Shown here piece after piece: positions 24,915-32,622 of a stretch of DNA of 32,644 bases; within the stretch, counting starts at the first letter, position 1; each line of letters begins with the position of its first letter. Position numbers and translations under genes: made by a program. The notes under the pieces were generated by a model that was not told where the DNA came from, did not search any database, and was given only the letters and a program-made list of their open reading frames with translations. Origin of the DNA: an uncultured Oscillospiraceae bacterium (lineage in GTDB: Bacteria; Bacillota; Clostridia; Oscillospirales; Ruminococcaceae); assembly GCA_934527255.1 (NCBI GenBank), contig CAKTAM010000007.1, positions 1-32,644 of the forward strand, in the 5' to 3' direction.

Positions 24915-24948
24915 AAAGAGCATTCCGACCGCGGTCGGAATGCTCTTT
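24915..24948. terminator. 34-bp perfect palindrome, bidirectional terminator
   Basis: AAAGAGCATTCCGACCG is followed directly by its exact reverse complement. It lies between the stops of the convergent MATE and DUF896 genes. T content at the ends is modest (CTTTG). Confidence 0.75.
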
Positions 24949-24974
24949 GCGCCAACGGCCGCAAAAGCGCGGTG

Positions 24975-25193
24975 TCAGCTTTGAGGCGTTTTGGGGCGTA
25001 CACGGTGGCGGGTACCATCCGGCTCCACCACGGTCAGGTCGTCCAGCTGACGCTTCAGGTTTTCCCGAAAGGCCGCGACATATTCGGTGCGCAGCGCCTG
25101 CTGCTCGGTCTTTTCGGCTTCGGTCAGGCCCGTTGTACGGCTTTTTTTCGCCAACTCGTTGATGCGGTCTATTTTTTTCTGTTCCATGGTCAT
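24975..25193 (-). CDS. DUF896 (YnzC/UPF0291) family small protein
   Basis: Cytosolic protein of 72 residues, the usual size. The N-terminal helical hairpin has the family pattern IDRINELAKKSRTTGLTEAEKTEQQALR, with its conserved Leu-Thr-Glu-x-Glu, and continues YVAAFRENLKRQL. The function is unknown; YnzC of B. subtilis is linked to the SOS operon with YneA, but no such neighbours are here. The frame stays open far upstream, antisense to the rhomboid-like and PatB genes. The start is fixed by a promoter at 25245-25273 and AGGA 5 nt before the ATG. A second ATG two codons in is possible. Confidence 0.92.
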   Translation of the reverse strand: MTMEQKKIDRINELAKKSRTTGLTEAEKTEQQALRTEYVAAFRENLKRQLDDLTVVEPDGTRHRVRPKTPQS

Positions 25194-25244
25194 CGTTCCT
25201 GTTCTTCCGCCCGGCCGGGGCGGAGCTTTCCGTTCTTGCTTTTC

Positions 25245-25273
25245 AGTATAGCACGAACCGAACCGTCTGTAAA
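25245..25273 (-). promoter_or_regulatory. Sigma-A promoter of the DUF896 gene
   Basis: Minus-strand TTTACA (25268-25273), 17 nt, TATACT (25245-25250). Confidence 0.75.
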
Positions 25274-25349
25274 CGCCCGGCCGCGGCCCGCACTGCCAAA
25301 AACACGGCCGAAATTTACAATTTGTTTTATTTTGCCCGGCCAAACGTGC

Positions 25350-25355
25350 TAGAAT
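25350..25355 (+). promoter_or_regulatory. Probable -10 box of the rhomboid-like gene
   Basis: TAGAAT at 25350-25355. The -35 is a weak TTATTT 17 nt upstream, in a T-rich stretch. Confidence 0.45.
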
Positions 25356-25397
25356 AAGAGAAAGAGCGTTTTCGCTTTCCGCAAAGGAGTGAATGAT

Positions 25398-26051
25398 TTG
25401 AAAAAGTGGCTGGCCCGTATGGAATACAAATTTGGCCGCAAGGCCATTCCCAATTTGATGATGACCGTTGTCATCGGCATGGCGCTGGTGTTTGCCGCCG
25501 ACCTGCTGAATCCGACGGTCAACCTGCAAAGCTACCTGACCCTTGACCGCAGCGCCCTGCTGCACGGGCAGGTGTGGCGGCTGCTGACCTTTGTTTTTCT
25601 GCCGCCGGACAGCAGCCTGCTGTTCATCGCCTTCAGCCTGTATTTTTACTACTGGATCGGCGGCTCGCTGGAGCATACCTGGGGCGCGTTCCGCTTTAAC
25701 CTGTATTATCTGTGCGGCATGCTGGGCGCAATTGCCGCATGCCTGATCACCGGCAGCTCGACCAATTTCTACCTGAATATGTCGCTGTTTTTTGCCTTTG
25801 CCGCCCTGTACCCCGACATGCAGCTGATGCTGTTTTTTGTAATACCCGTCAAGGTAAAGTGGCTGGCATGGCTGGATGCCGCATTTTATGTATACGCTTT
25901 TCTCATCTCCGGCTGGCCCGTGCGCGCCGCCCTGCTGATGAGCCTTGTCAACTTCTTCCTGTTTTTCGGGCCGGATCTGTTTCGGCGCATATTCCACGAC
26001 GCCCGCTACTGGAAGACCCGCGCGCAGTTCCGGCGCAGCAACCGCCGCTGA
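25398..26051 (+). CDS. Rhomboid-fold membrane protein, probably not a protease
   Basis: Polytopic protein of 217 residues with about six membrane segments. The layout is rhomboid/derlin-like: an N-terminal helix, then HGQVWRLLTFVFLPP (compare the rhomboid QxWRxxTxxFxH loop), YYWIGGSLEHTWGAFRFNLYY, and FAFAALYPDMQLMLFFVIPVKVKWL. The catalytic GxSG motif of active rhomboids is absent: the matching region reads LNMSLFFAFAALYP. No clear catalytic His pairs with it, so it is likely a pseudoprotease. The C-terminus is basic (RYWKTRAQFRRSNRR). The start is a TTG eight nt after AAAGGAG (25383-25389). A GTG at 25389 is in frame but overlaps the RBS, and the nearby ATG (25393) is out of frame and stops at once. 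Confidence 0.78.
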   Translation: MKKWLARMEYKFGRKAIPNLMMTVVIGMALVFAADLLNPTVNLQSYLTLDRSALLHGQVWRLLTFVFLPPDSSLLFIAFSLYFYYWIGGSLEHTWGAFRFNLYYLCGMLGAIAACLITGSSTNFYLNMSLFFAFAALYPDMQLMLFFVIPVKVKWLAWLDAAFYVYAFLISGWPVRAALLMSLVNFFLFFGPDLFRRIFHDARYWKTRAQFRRSNRR

Positions 26052-26111
26052 TCCGCGGCCGGTTCCCCTTTCGTCTGCCCCGCGGCGCACAAGGCGCCGT
26101 TCGGATAGAGC

Positions 26112-26138
26112 CCGGCCACGGCCGGAAAACATTATACT
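26112..26138 (+). promoter_or_regulatory. -10 box with upstream palindrome before the PatB-like gene
   Basis: TATACT at 26133-26138 with no good -35. In its place lies CCGGCC-AC-GGCCGG (26112-26125), a perfect 6-bp inverted repeat. It may be the end of a weak terminator for the previous gene or a regulator site. Confidence 0.4.
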
Positions 26139-26162
26139 GATTTGGGAGTACAACAAACCGTT

Positions 26163-27335
26163 ATGCAGTACAATTTTGATGAATTTGTCGATCGCTCCGG
26201 TACCATGGCCTCGAAATGGGACGCTCGACCCGACCTGCTGCCGCTGTGGGTGGCCGACATGGATCTTCCCTGTGCCGAGCCCATCATTCAGGCCCTGCAC
26301 AAGCGGGTAGACCGCCGCATTTTCGGCTACACCGAGACCCTGACCCCGGCGTACACCGGCGCCGTGCTGGGCTGGATGGAGCGCCGCTTTGGCTGGCAGC
26401 CGAAGGCGGAATGGATCCGCTACAGCGCAGGCGTCATTCAGGCGCAGAGCTGCCTGATCCATATGCTGAGCAAGCCGGGCGACAAAATTATTGTGCAGAA
26501 GCCCGTGTACGGCCCGTTTATGATGTCGATCGAGACGCAGGACCGGGTGGTCAGCAACAACGCGCTGGTGCGCTGCGGCGATCATTACGACATGGATTTT
26601 GATGACCTTGCCGCCCGCTTTGCCGACCCCGAGACCGTCGGCATGATCCTGTGCAACCCGCACAACCCGGTGGGCCGCGTGTGGACGGCGGACGAGCTGC
26701 GCCGCGTGCTGGAGCTGGCCCGTGCCAACGGCAAGTGGATCATTTCGGACGAGATCCACAGCGACATCATCCGCGCGGGCGTCACCCAAACCCCGCTGTT
26801 GTCGCTGGCAGGCGACTGGGCCGACCATGTGTATGTCTGCACCTCGCCCAGCAAGACTTTCAACCTGGCCGGTATGCAGCTGGCCAACACCTTTATTCCC
26901 AACGAGGACATTCGTCGGCAGTGGGATTCCTATGTAGGCAATACACTGCATGTCAACAGTGCCAACCCGCTTTCCATCGCCGCCATGATCGCCGCCTACA
27001 CCGAGGGCGACGAGTGGCTGGATCAGGCCAACGCCTATATTGACGCCAACCTGCAGTTCCTGCGTACTTACCTGCGCGAACGCATGCCGAAAGCCGTGAT
27101 GTTCAACTGCCAGGGCACCTACCTTGCCTGGGTGGATTTCTCGGCTTACGAGCCTGACCCCGCCCGCCTGACGCAGCGCCTGCAGCAGGATGCCAAGGTC
27201 TTTTTGACCGAGGGCAGCGCCTTCCACGAGACCGGCGCGTTCCAGCGCATCAATGTAGCCTGCCCCCGCAGCCTGCTGCGGGAGGGGCTGGACCGCATTA
27301 CCGCCACGCTGGTGCAGCCCGGCGTACACGCCTGA
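26163..27335 (+). CDS. patB: MalY/PatB-type PLP-dependent C-S lyase (cystathionine beta-lyase) or aminotransferase
   Basis: Cytosolic fold-type I PLP enzyme of 390 residues. The start MQYNFDEFVDRSGTMASKWD and then LPLWVADMDLPCAEPI are diagnostic of the MalY/PatB group. Other class I aminotransferase signatures are LCNPHNPVGRVWT, SDEIHSDII, and SPSKTFNLAGMQLAN with the PLP lysine in SKTF. Members cleave cystathionine or other cysteine S-conjugates to pyruvate, ammonia and a thiol. In B. subtilis PatB acts in methionine synthesis; some orthologues release odorant thiols. The assigned ATG is preferred from homology. A TTG at 26142 is in frame but precedes the GGGAG, which is 14 nt from the ATG, longer than usual. 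Confidence 0.92.
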   Translation: MQYNFDEFVDRSGTMASKWDARPDLLPLWVADMDLPCAEPIIQALHKRVDRRIFGYTETLTPAYTGAVLGWMERRFGWQPKAEWIRYSAGVIQAQSCLIHMLSKPGDKIIVQKPVYGPFMMSIETQDRVVSNNALVRCGDHYDMDFDDLAARFADPETVGMILCNPHNPVGRVWTADELRRVLELARANGKWIISDEIHSDIIRAGVTQTPLLSLAGDWADHVYVCTSPSKTFNLAGMQLANTFIPNEDIRRQWDSYVGNTLHVNSANPLSIAAMIAAYTEGDEWLDQANAYIDANLQFLRTYLRERMPKAVMFNCQGTYLAWVDFSAYEPDPARLTQRLQQDAKVFLTEGSAFHETGAFQRINVACPRSLLREGLDRITATLVQPGVHA

Positions 27336-27354
27336 GCACTGGGGCTTTCCGGCC

Positions 27355-27374
27355 CACGGGCTTTCCCGTGTTTG
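27355..27374 (+). terminator. Small hairpin after the PatB-like gene
   Basis: CACGGG, loop CTTT, CCCGTG, followed by TTTGT. It lies about 20 nt past the stop. Confidence 0.5.
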
Positions 27375-27557
27375 TCCGCAGCAGTGCGGAGCATCTGCCT
27401 GCTTTCTGTCGGAGCAGGTGACCTGCGCAGCGCCGGAAGCGCTCCGGGGTGGATCTGTACTTTTTGCCGCAAACAGAGCCCGTTTTCCCCGCCGCAGAGA
27501 GTCTTTCTGGGCGGGCCGCTCCAACGCAAAAGGGCGGGCAAAAAACAGCCGCACGCA

Positions 27558-27600
27558 AAAAGCGCTTTGCAGAGAAGCTCTGCAAAGCGCTTTTCTTTTG
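27558..27600. terminator. Strong terminator of the marR-ABC operon (bidirectional)
   Basis: Perfect 17-bp stem AAAAGCGCTTTGCAGAG (27558-27574) with loop AAG and its complement (27578-27594), flanked by T-rich TTTTCTTTTG on the plus strand and an A/T run on the other. It lies about 18 nt past the ABC gene stop. Confidence 0.9.
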
Positions 27601-27611
27601 TGTTGACCGCG

Positions 27612-29519
27612 TTATTCCAGCTCGAATGCGCCGGTATACAAACGGTAGTACTGGCCCTTTTGTGCAATCAGCTGCTGATGGCTGCCGCGCTCGATGATGC
27701 GGCCGTGATCCAGCACCATGATGCAGTCGGAATTGCGCACGGTGGACAGCCGGTGAGCAATGACAAACACGGTGCGGCCATACATAAGGGCATCCATTCC
27801 CTGCTGCACCAACGCCTCGGTGCGGGTATCAATGGAAGAGGTCGCCTCGTCCAGAATCATAACGGGCGGGTCGGCCACCGCCGCACGGGCGATAGAGATC
27901 AACTGGCGCTGCCCCTGTGAAAGGTTGGCGCCGTTGCCTGTCAGCTGGGTCTGATACCCCTCCGGCAGGCGGCTGATAAAGTCATGCGCATTGGCCAGCT
28001 TGGCGGCGGCAATGCACTCCTCGTCGCTGGCATCCAGCCGTCCATAACGGATATTGTCCATAACGGTGCCGGTGAACAGGTTGACATCCTGCAGCACCAC
28101 GCCAAGGCTGCGGCGCAGGTCAGCCTTGCGAATTTTGTTGATGTTGATGCCGTCATAGCGAATTTTGCCGTCGGCAATGTCGTAAAAGCGATTGATGAGG
28201 TTGGTGATGGTCGTCTTTCCTGCACCGGTCGCCCCAACAAAGGCCACCTTCTGCCCCGGCTGCGCATCAATATCGATGTCGTGCAGCACCAGCTTTTCCG
28301 GAGTGTAGCCAAAGTCCACATCGTGCAGCTGCACATGGCCGGTCAATTTGGTATAGGTGGTAGTGCCGTCGTTGTGCGGGTGCTTCCATGCCCACAAGTC
28401 GGTGCGCTCCGCTGTTTCGCAAAGCGTGCCGTCTGCCTTTTCGCAGGCGTTGACCAACGTCACATAGCCCTCATCCTGTTCGGGCTGCTCATCGATGATG
28501 GCAAAAATACGTTTGGCGCCCGCCATGGCCATTGCCACCGCGTTCAGCTGCTGGGCCATCTGCGAAATGGGATTGGTGAAACCGCGGGACAGCGTTAAAA
28601 ATGACGCCACGCCGCCCAGCGTCAAGCCACCGACACCGCCCAGCGCCAGTGCGCCGCCCACCACGGCCAGCAGCACATACTGCAGGTTGCCCATGTTGTT
28701 CATCACGGGGCCCAGAATGTTGGCCGTTTTATTGGCCTCGCTGGAATTGACCAGCCATTCCTGATTCAGCTTGTCAAAGCCCTCCTTGGCCGCCTCCTCA
28801 TGGCAGAACACCTTCACGACCTTCTGCCCGTTGAGCATTTCCTCCACATAGCCATTGACGGCGGCAAGCGAGGTTTGCTGGCCGACAAAGTGCTTCATGC
28901 TGCGCCCACCGATCTTGCCGGTCAGCAGCGTCATCAGCGCTACGGTCAGCACCACAAAGGCCGTCATGGCAACGCTGAGCCGCACCATGGCAATGAACAC
29001 CGAAACAATGGTGATGCAGGACGACGCCACATTGGGCAGCGTCTGACTGACCAGTTGGCGCAGAGTGTCGGTATCATTGGTGTAGGTGCTCATGACCTCG
29101 CCATGAGGATGTGTGTCAAAATATTTGACGGGCAAAGTCTGCATGTGCATGAACATTTCGTCGCGGATATCTTTCTGCACCCTTTGGGTCACCGCCGCCA
29201 GCATCTGACCGGAGAACAACGTGGCCAACAACCCCAACAACAGAATGACCGCCAGCTTGAGCACCTGGCTGAGCAGCGGGGCATAATCGGGCGCAGCTGC
29301 GCCCAGCATCGGGGTGATAAAATCGTCGATCAGCACACCGATAAAGGTCGACGCCTGCACCATGGCAATGGCACTGATCACCTGACACAGCAGCACGCCG
29401 ATCAGCATGGCGCGGTTTTTACCGCGAATATAGCCCAGCACACGGCCCAGAAGCTTGAAATCCATCTTCTGAATGCCCTTGCCCATAGGGGCGGGGCCGC
29501 GCATAGGTCCATTACTCAT
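27612..29519 (-). CDS. ABC exporter half-transporter, catalytically intact subunit (TM288/BmrD-like)
   Basis: 635 residues: an N-terminal six-helix export domain (about 20-330) fused to an ATPase domain. The ATPase has Walker A GATGAGKTT, Q-loop VVLQDVNLF, signature LSQGQRQLISIARA, Walker B VMILDEATSSID with the catalytic Glu, and H-loop VIAHRLSTV with its His. An insert before the ATPase (about residues 350-395, CEKADGTLCETAERTDLWAW) lengthens the linker. LSQGQ in place of LSGGQ matches the TM288-type half of heterodimeric exporters. The start overlaps the stop of the upstream ABC gene by 8 nt, so the pair is translated together. The substrate is probably a drug, lipid or peptide; sequence does not say. 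Confidence 0.95.
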   Translation of the reverse strand: MSNGPMRGPAPMGKGIQKMDFKLLGRVLGYIRGKNRAMLIGVLLCQVISAIAMVQASTFIGVLIDDFITPMLGAAAPDYAPLLSQVLKLAVILLLGLLATLFSGQMLAAVTQRVQKDIRDEMFMHMQTLPVKYFDTHPHGEVMSTYTNDTDTLRQLVSQTLPNVASSCITIVSVFIAMVRLSVAMTAFVVLTVALMTLLTGKIGGRSMKHFVGQQTSLAAVNGYVEEMLNGQKVVKVFCHEEAAKEGFDKLNQEWLVNSSEANKTANILGPVMNNMGNLQYVLLAVVGGALALGGVGGLTLGGVASFLTLSRGFTNPISQMAQQLNAVAMAMAGAKRIFAIIDEQPEQDEGYVTLVNACEKADGTLCETAERTDLWAWKHPHNDGTTTYTKLTGHVQLHDVDFGYTPEKLVLHDIDIDAQPGQKVAFVGATGAGKTTITNLINRFYDIADGKIRYDGININKIRKADLRRSLGVVLQDVNLFTGTVMDNIRYGRLDASDEECIAAAKLANAHDFISRLPEGYQTQLTGNGANLSQGQRQLISIARAAVADPPVMILDEATSSIDTRTEALVQQGMDALMYGRTVFVIAHRLSTVRNSDCIMVLDHGRIIERGSHQQLIAQKGQYYRLYTGAFELE

Positions 29520-31254
29520 CGTCGCTGCCTCCCTTCATCTGCGATTCGTATACTTCCCGATAAATAGGGCTGCGCGCCAACAGCTCGGCATGGGTACCGG
29601 CATCGGTCACACGACCGCCATCCAGCACCACGATCAGGTCGGCATCCTGCACCGAGGCTATGCGCTGTGCAATGATAAACTTGGTGGTTTCGGGGATCTC
29701 CTCACGGAACGCCTGTCGGATGCGGGCATCCGTGGCGGTATCCACCGCGCTGGTCGAGTCGTCCAGTATCAGGATGCGTGGCTTTTTCAGCAGCGCGCGT
29801 GCAATGCACAGGCGCTGCTTCTGCCCGCCGGAAACGTTTGTACCTCCCTGCTCGATGTAGGTATCATAACCGTCGGGGAAGGTGTTCACAAACTCATCCG
29901 CCGCAGCCAGGCGGCAGGCGTGCACCAGCTCTTCGTCGGTCGCCTCCGGGTTGCCCCAGCGCAGGTTTTCCTTGATGGTGCCGCTGAACAGCACGTTCTT
30001 CTGCAGCACCACGGCCACAGCGTTGCGCAGCGCCTCCAGATCGTACTCGCGCACATCGTGCCCGCCTACCAGCAGGCGGCCCTGTGTCACATCGTACAGG
30101 CGGCAGATCAGCTGCACCAGCGTGGATTTGGACGAACCGGTGCCGCCCAGAACGCCGACCGTCGCACCGGAGGGGACATCCAGGTTCACACCGCTGAGGC
30201 AGAGCTTATCCTCCCGCCCGGCATAGCTGAAGCCGACGTTTTCAAAGCGGACGCTGCCGTCCGGCACCTCGGTCAGTGCATTTTGGGGCGAGGTCAGGTC
30301 GCTGGTCTCCTCCAGCACCTCCAGCACACGCTCGGCCGAGGCGCGCGACATGACGATCATCAAAAAGATCATTGCCACCATCAACAGGCTGCTGAGGATC
30401 TGCATGGCATAGTTGATGAAGCTCATCAGCTCGCCGGTGGTCAGCTCGCTGCCGCCGGTGGAGATGATCAGCTTTGCGCCGAACCACGAGATCAGCAGCA
30501 GGCAGCCGTAAATGCAGGCGATCATCAGCGGATTGTTCAGCGCCACAATACGCTCGGCACGGGTGGCAGTACGGTAAATATCGTTTGACACGTCGCTGAA
30601 CTTTTTATCCTCATGCTCTTCCCGCACATAGGATTTGACCACCCGCACCCCGTACAGGTTTTCCTGCACCACGTTGTTCATATGGTCGTACATTTTGAAC
30701 ATCTTGCGAAAGACCGGGTGTGCCTTGCTCATGATGAGGTACAGCCCCAGTGCCAGAACCGGCACAATGCACAGGTAAATAGTGGAAAGCCGCACGCTGA
30801 GGCTCATGGCCATAATAACCGCAAACACCAGCATCAGCGGAGCGCGCACCGCAATGCGGATGATCATCTGATAAGCATTCTGGATATTGGTCACATCCGT
30901 GGTCAGGCGCGTTACCAGACTGGCCGTAGAAAACTTGTCGATGTTGGAAAACGAAAAGTCCTGCACGCGGTAGTACAGATCCCGCCGCAGATTGTGCGCA
31001 TAGCCGCTGGAAGCCACTGCCGCATATTTGCCCGCCATCACGCCGAATGCCAGCGACAGCAGGCAGCACAGACACAGTATGCCACCCATTTTCAGAATGT
31101 ACGACATATCGCCCGCTTCAATGCCCTTGTCGATCAGCTTGGCCATCAGCAGCGGAATGATGACCTCCATCACCACCTCCAGCGATACCGTCAGGGGGGC
31201 AAGAATGCTCTGCTTCTTGTACTCCCGTATGGAGGCTGCCAGTTTTTTGATCAT
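29512..31254 (-). CDS. ABC exporter half-transporter, degenerate-site subunit (TM287/BmrC-like)
   Basis: 580 residues: six membrane segments (about 15-300) and an ATPase domain. Walker A is GGTGSSKST, the Q-loop VVLQKNVLF and the signature VSGGQKQRLCIARA. Walker B reads ILILDDSTSAVD, with Asp where the catalytic Glu should be. The H-loop reads IIAQRIASV, with Gln for His. These two changes mark the degenerate ATP site seen in TM287 and BmrC, so this subunit should pair with the downstream one and hydrolyse ATP at only one site. It overlaps the marR stop by the 4 nt ATGA and the next ABC start by 8 nt. Confidence 0.95.
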   Translation of the reverse strand: MIKKLAASIREYKKQSILAPLTVSLEVVMEVIIPLLMAKLIDKGIEAGDMSYILKMGGILCLCCLLSLAFGVMAGKYAAVASSGYAHNLRRDLYYRVQDFSFSNIDKFSTASLVTRLTTDVTNIQNAYQMIIRIAVRAPLMLVFAVIMAMSLSVRLSTIYLCIVPVLALGLYLIMSKAHPVFRKMFKMYDHMNNVVQENLYGVRVVKSYVREEHEDKKFSDVSNDIYRTATRAERIVALNNPLMIACIYGCLLLISWFGAKLIISTGGSELTTGELMSFINYAMQILSSLLMVAMIFLMIVMSRASAERVLEVLEETSDLTSPQNALTEVPDGSVRFENVGFSYAGREDKLCLSGVNLDVPSGATVGVLGGTGSSKSTLVQLICRLYDVTQGRLLVGGHDVREYDLEALRNAVAVVLQKNVLFSGTIKENLRWGNPEATDEELVHACRLAAADEFVNTFPDGYDTYIEQGGTNVSGGQKQRLCIARALLKKPRILILDDSTSAVDTATDARIRQAFREEIPETTKFIIAQRIASVQDADLIVVLDGGRVTDAGTHAELLARSPIYREVYESQMKGGSDDE

Positions 31255-31739
31255 TGCATTCCCTCCTGTTGGTGCAGGGCGCCGCTTTCCTGTTCGGTAA
31301 ACAGTCCCCGTTCCAAATTGTCCCGTATGCGATCCACCGTGCGCCAGAAAGCCACCAGGTCCTGCGCGGGAATACCGGCCGACATACGGCGTTCGGTCTC
31401 GGCCATATCGCTGCAGAGAATGCGATACAGCTCTTCTGCGCGCGGCGTCAGCGTCAGCTTTTTCAGCCGGGCATCAGAGCTGACCGGCGTGCGCTCGATC
31501 AGGCCGTTGCGCTCCATCACCTGCAGTACTCCCGTCACGGAGGAGCGCCGCAGGCGCAATTGCTTTTCCAGATCCTTTTGAAAAACATCGCCGTCGTTCC
31601 GGTGCTCGTACAGCCAGCACAAAATAAACCCGTGACTGCCGGTCATCCGGTCGACCAGCTCGCCATGCGGAAAGCGGTTGTTTTCCCGCCCCAGCAAATT
31701 GTGCAGCTGGTGAATTGCCCCGCCAATGTGGCGTTCCAT
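31251..31739 (-). CDS. MarR family transcriptional regulator of the ABC exporter operon
   Basis: Winged-helix dimeric repressor of 162 residues, the usual size. The DNA-binding domain is visible in VFQKDLEKQLRLRRSSVTGVL (recognition helix RRSSVTGVLQVME). The wing follows as GLIERTPVSSDARLKKLTLT. An N-terminal helix (HQLHNLLGRENNR) and a long C-terminal helix form the dimer interface. AAAGGGG precedes the ATG. It is the first gene of an operon with both ABC subunits (ATGA overlap). This is a common arrangement in which the exporter's substrate releases the repressor. An inverted repeat at 31792-31811 just after the predicted start site is the likely operator. Confidence 0.95.
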   Translation of the reverse strand: MERHIGGAIHQLHNLLGRENNRFPHGELVDRMTGSHGFILCWLYEHRNDGDVFQKDLEKQLRLRRSSVTGVLQVMERNGLIERTPVSSDARLKKLTLTPRAEELYRILCSDMAETERRMSAGIPAQDLVAFWRTVDRIRDNLERGLFTEQESGALHQQEGMQ

Positions 31740-31760
31740 CGCTTCGCCCCTTTCTGTTTT

Positions 31761-31777
31761 TCTGCGCGGCGCGCAGA
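31761..31777. repeat. Second inverted repeat in the marR leader
   Basis: TCTGCGC-GGC-GCGCAGA, perfect 7-bp arms, between the candidate operator and the marR start codon. It could be an RNA hairpin near the RBS or an accessory site. Confidence 0.45.
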
Positions 31778-31791
31778 ATGTTTGTTTTCGT

Positions 31792-31811
31792 ACAGTTCGG
31801 CCGCGAACTGT
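31792..31811. promoter_or_regulatory. Candidate MarR operator
   Basis: Inverted repeat ACAGTTCG-GCCG-CGAACTGT with perfect 8-bp arms. It starts about 6 nt after the predicted transcription start, a position where a bound dimer would block the polymerase. Its size and symmetry fit MarR family sites. Confidence 0.6.
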
Positions 31812-31823
31812 CAGTGCTCTAAC

Positions 31824-31852
31824 ATTTTACAGCAGCTTGTCGATATTGTCAA
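31824..31852 (-). promoter_or_regulatory. Strong sigma-A promoter of the marR-ABC operon
   Basis: Minus-strand perfect TTGACA (31847-31852), 17 nt, TAAAAT (31824-31829). The transcript would start near 31817, giving a leader of about 78 nt. Confidence 0.85.
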
Positions 31853-32080
31853 CCCCTATTTTATGCAGTCTGACAAAAAAACTGCGCCGTACGGCTAGCG
31901 GCTGCCGCTTTCTCTCTTTGCCGCACCGGTCTTGCTTTGCTGCATACCGATATTTTGACATTCCGAAAGCTTTTCCAACTGCCGTCCTCCGCTCTTTCCG
32001 GCGATCCTCCGTCGGCCGCAGAACGGTGTCTGCACCCTTCTCCCTGCGCCCGGCCGCCGCACGAAGCCCGCGGCCGCAGC
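31853..32080. other. Intergenic stretch upstream of the marR promoter
   Basis: About 230 bases downstream of the zinc-ribbon gene's terminator. No supported coding frame, RNA gene or repeat was seen. The small minus-strand frames lack ribosome binding sites. Confidence 0.4.
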
Positions 32081-32118
32081 AAAAACGGCCCGGTCATCCC
32101 AAACGGGATACCGGGCCG
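32081..32118 (-). terminator. Intrinsic terminator of the zinc-ribbon gene
   Basis: CGGCCCGGT pairs with ACCGGGCCG, with an inner ATCCC/GGGAT stem and loop AAAC. On the minus strand it ends in TTTTTG. It lies about 25 nt past the stop. Confidence 0.9.
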
Positions 32119-32142
32119 CCCACGGCCGCAAGGCTGCTTTTG

Positions 32143-32622
32143 TCAATCGCGATAGTCGCCGCATTTGCCGCAAAAATAGCTTTCCTGCGGGTTCTGTGCC
32201 CCGCAGCGCACGCACCGCCAGCCGGAGGGCTTTTCGTCCGCTTCCGCGGGGGGCTGCTGCGCCGCCGCTTCGCCGTCATCCGCCAGGCCGCGGCGGGCAA
32301 GCTCCTCTTCCAGCAGGCGGCGCTCCTGCACGGGGTAGCGGCAGCTGCCGCCCAGCACCAGCCGCAGCTGCTCGGTAGTCAGCTGCGACAATACCTCGCG
32401 AAAGCTGCCGGGGTGAAACCCGCAGCGCGAACAGAAGATGCTGCCCTCCAGATTGGCGTGGCGGCACTCGGGGCAGCGCCAGTAGACGCCCTCCTCCAGA
32501 GGCTGCTCCTCCTCGGGCTGCTTTTCGCTTTGCATGGTCTCCCACTCTTCATCGGTGATGATGTGGGCGTCATCGTCCTTAAAAAAATCCTTCAGGCCCT
32601 GCCAGAAGCTTTTGCGCGCCAT
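32143..32622 (-). CDS. Double zinc-ribbon protein of unknown function
   Basis: 159-residue soluble protein. Two CxxC...CxxC zinc ribbons bracket it: CPECRHANLEGSIFCSRCG (near residues 50-68) and CVRCGAQNPQESYFCGKCG (near 137-155). The acidic N-terminal part (FKDDDAHIITDEEWETM) and a central helix (RRLLEEELARRG) separate them from a Pro/Ala/Glu linker. The ribbons look like the zinc-ribbon modules often found in small Clostridia proteins that bind nucleic acid or protein. No catalytic domain is seen and no function should be assumed. AGGAAAA precedes the ATG. The promoter, if any, is beyond the window. Confidence 0.85.
   Translation of the reverse strand: MARKSFWQGLKDFFKDDDAHIITDEEWETMQSEKQPEEEQPLEEGVYWRCPECRHANLEGSIFCSRCGFHPGSFREVLSQLTTEQLRLVLGGSCRYPVQERRLLEEELARRGLADDGEAAAQQPPAEADEKPSGWRCVRCGAQNPQESYFCGKCGDYRD

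Noticed and set aside
24975..27554. 859-codon minus-strand frame running from PatB antisense into DUF896
   Set aside because: Only the last 72 codons (DUF896) have a promoter, RBS and a family match; the rest is antisense to PatB and the rhomboid-like gene.
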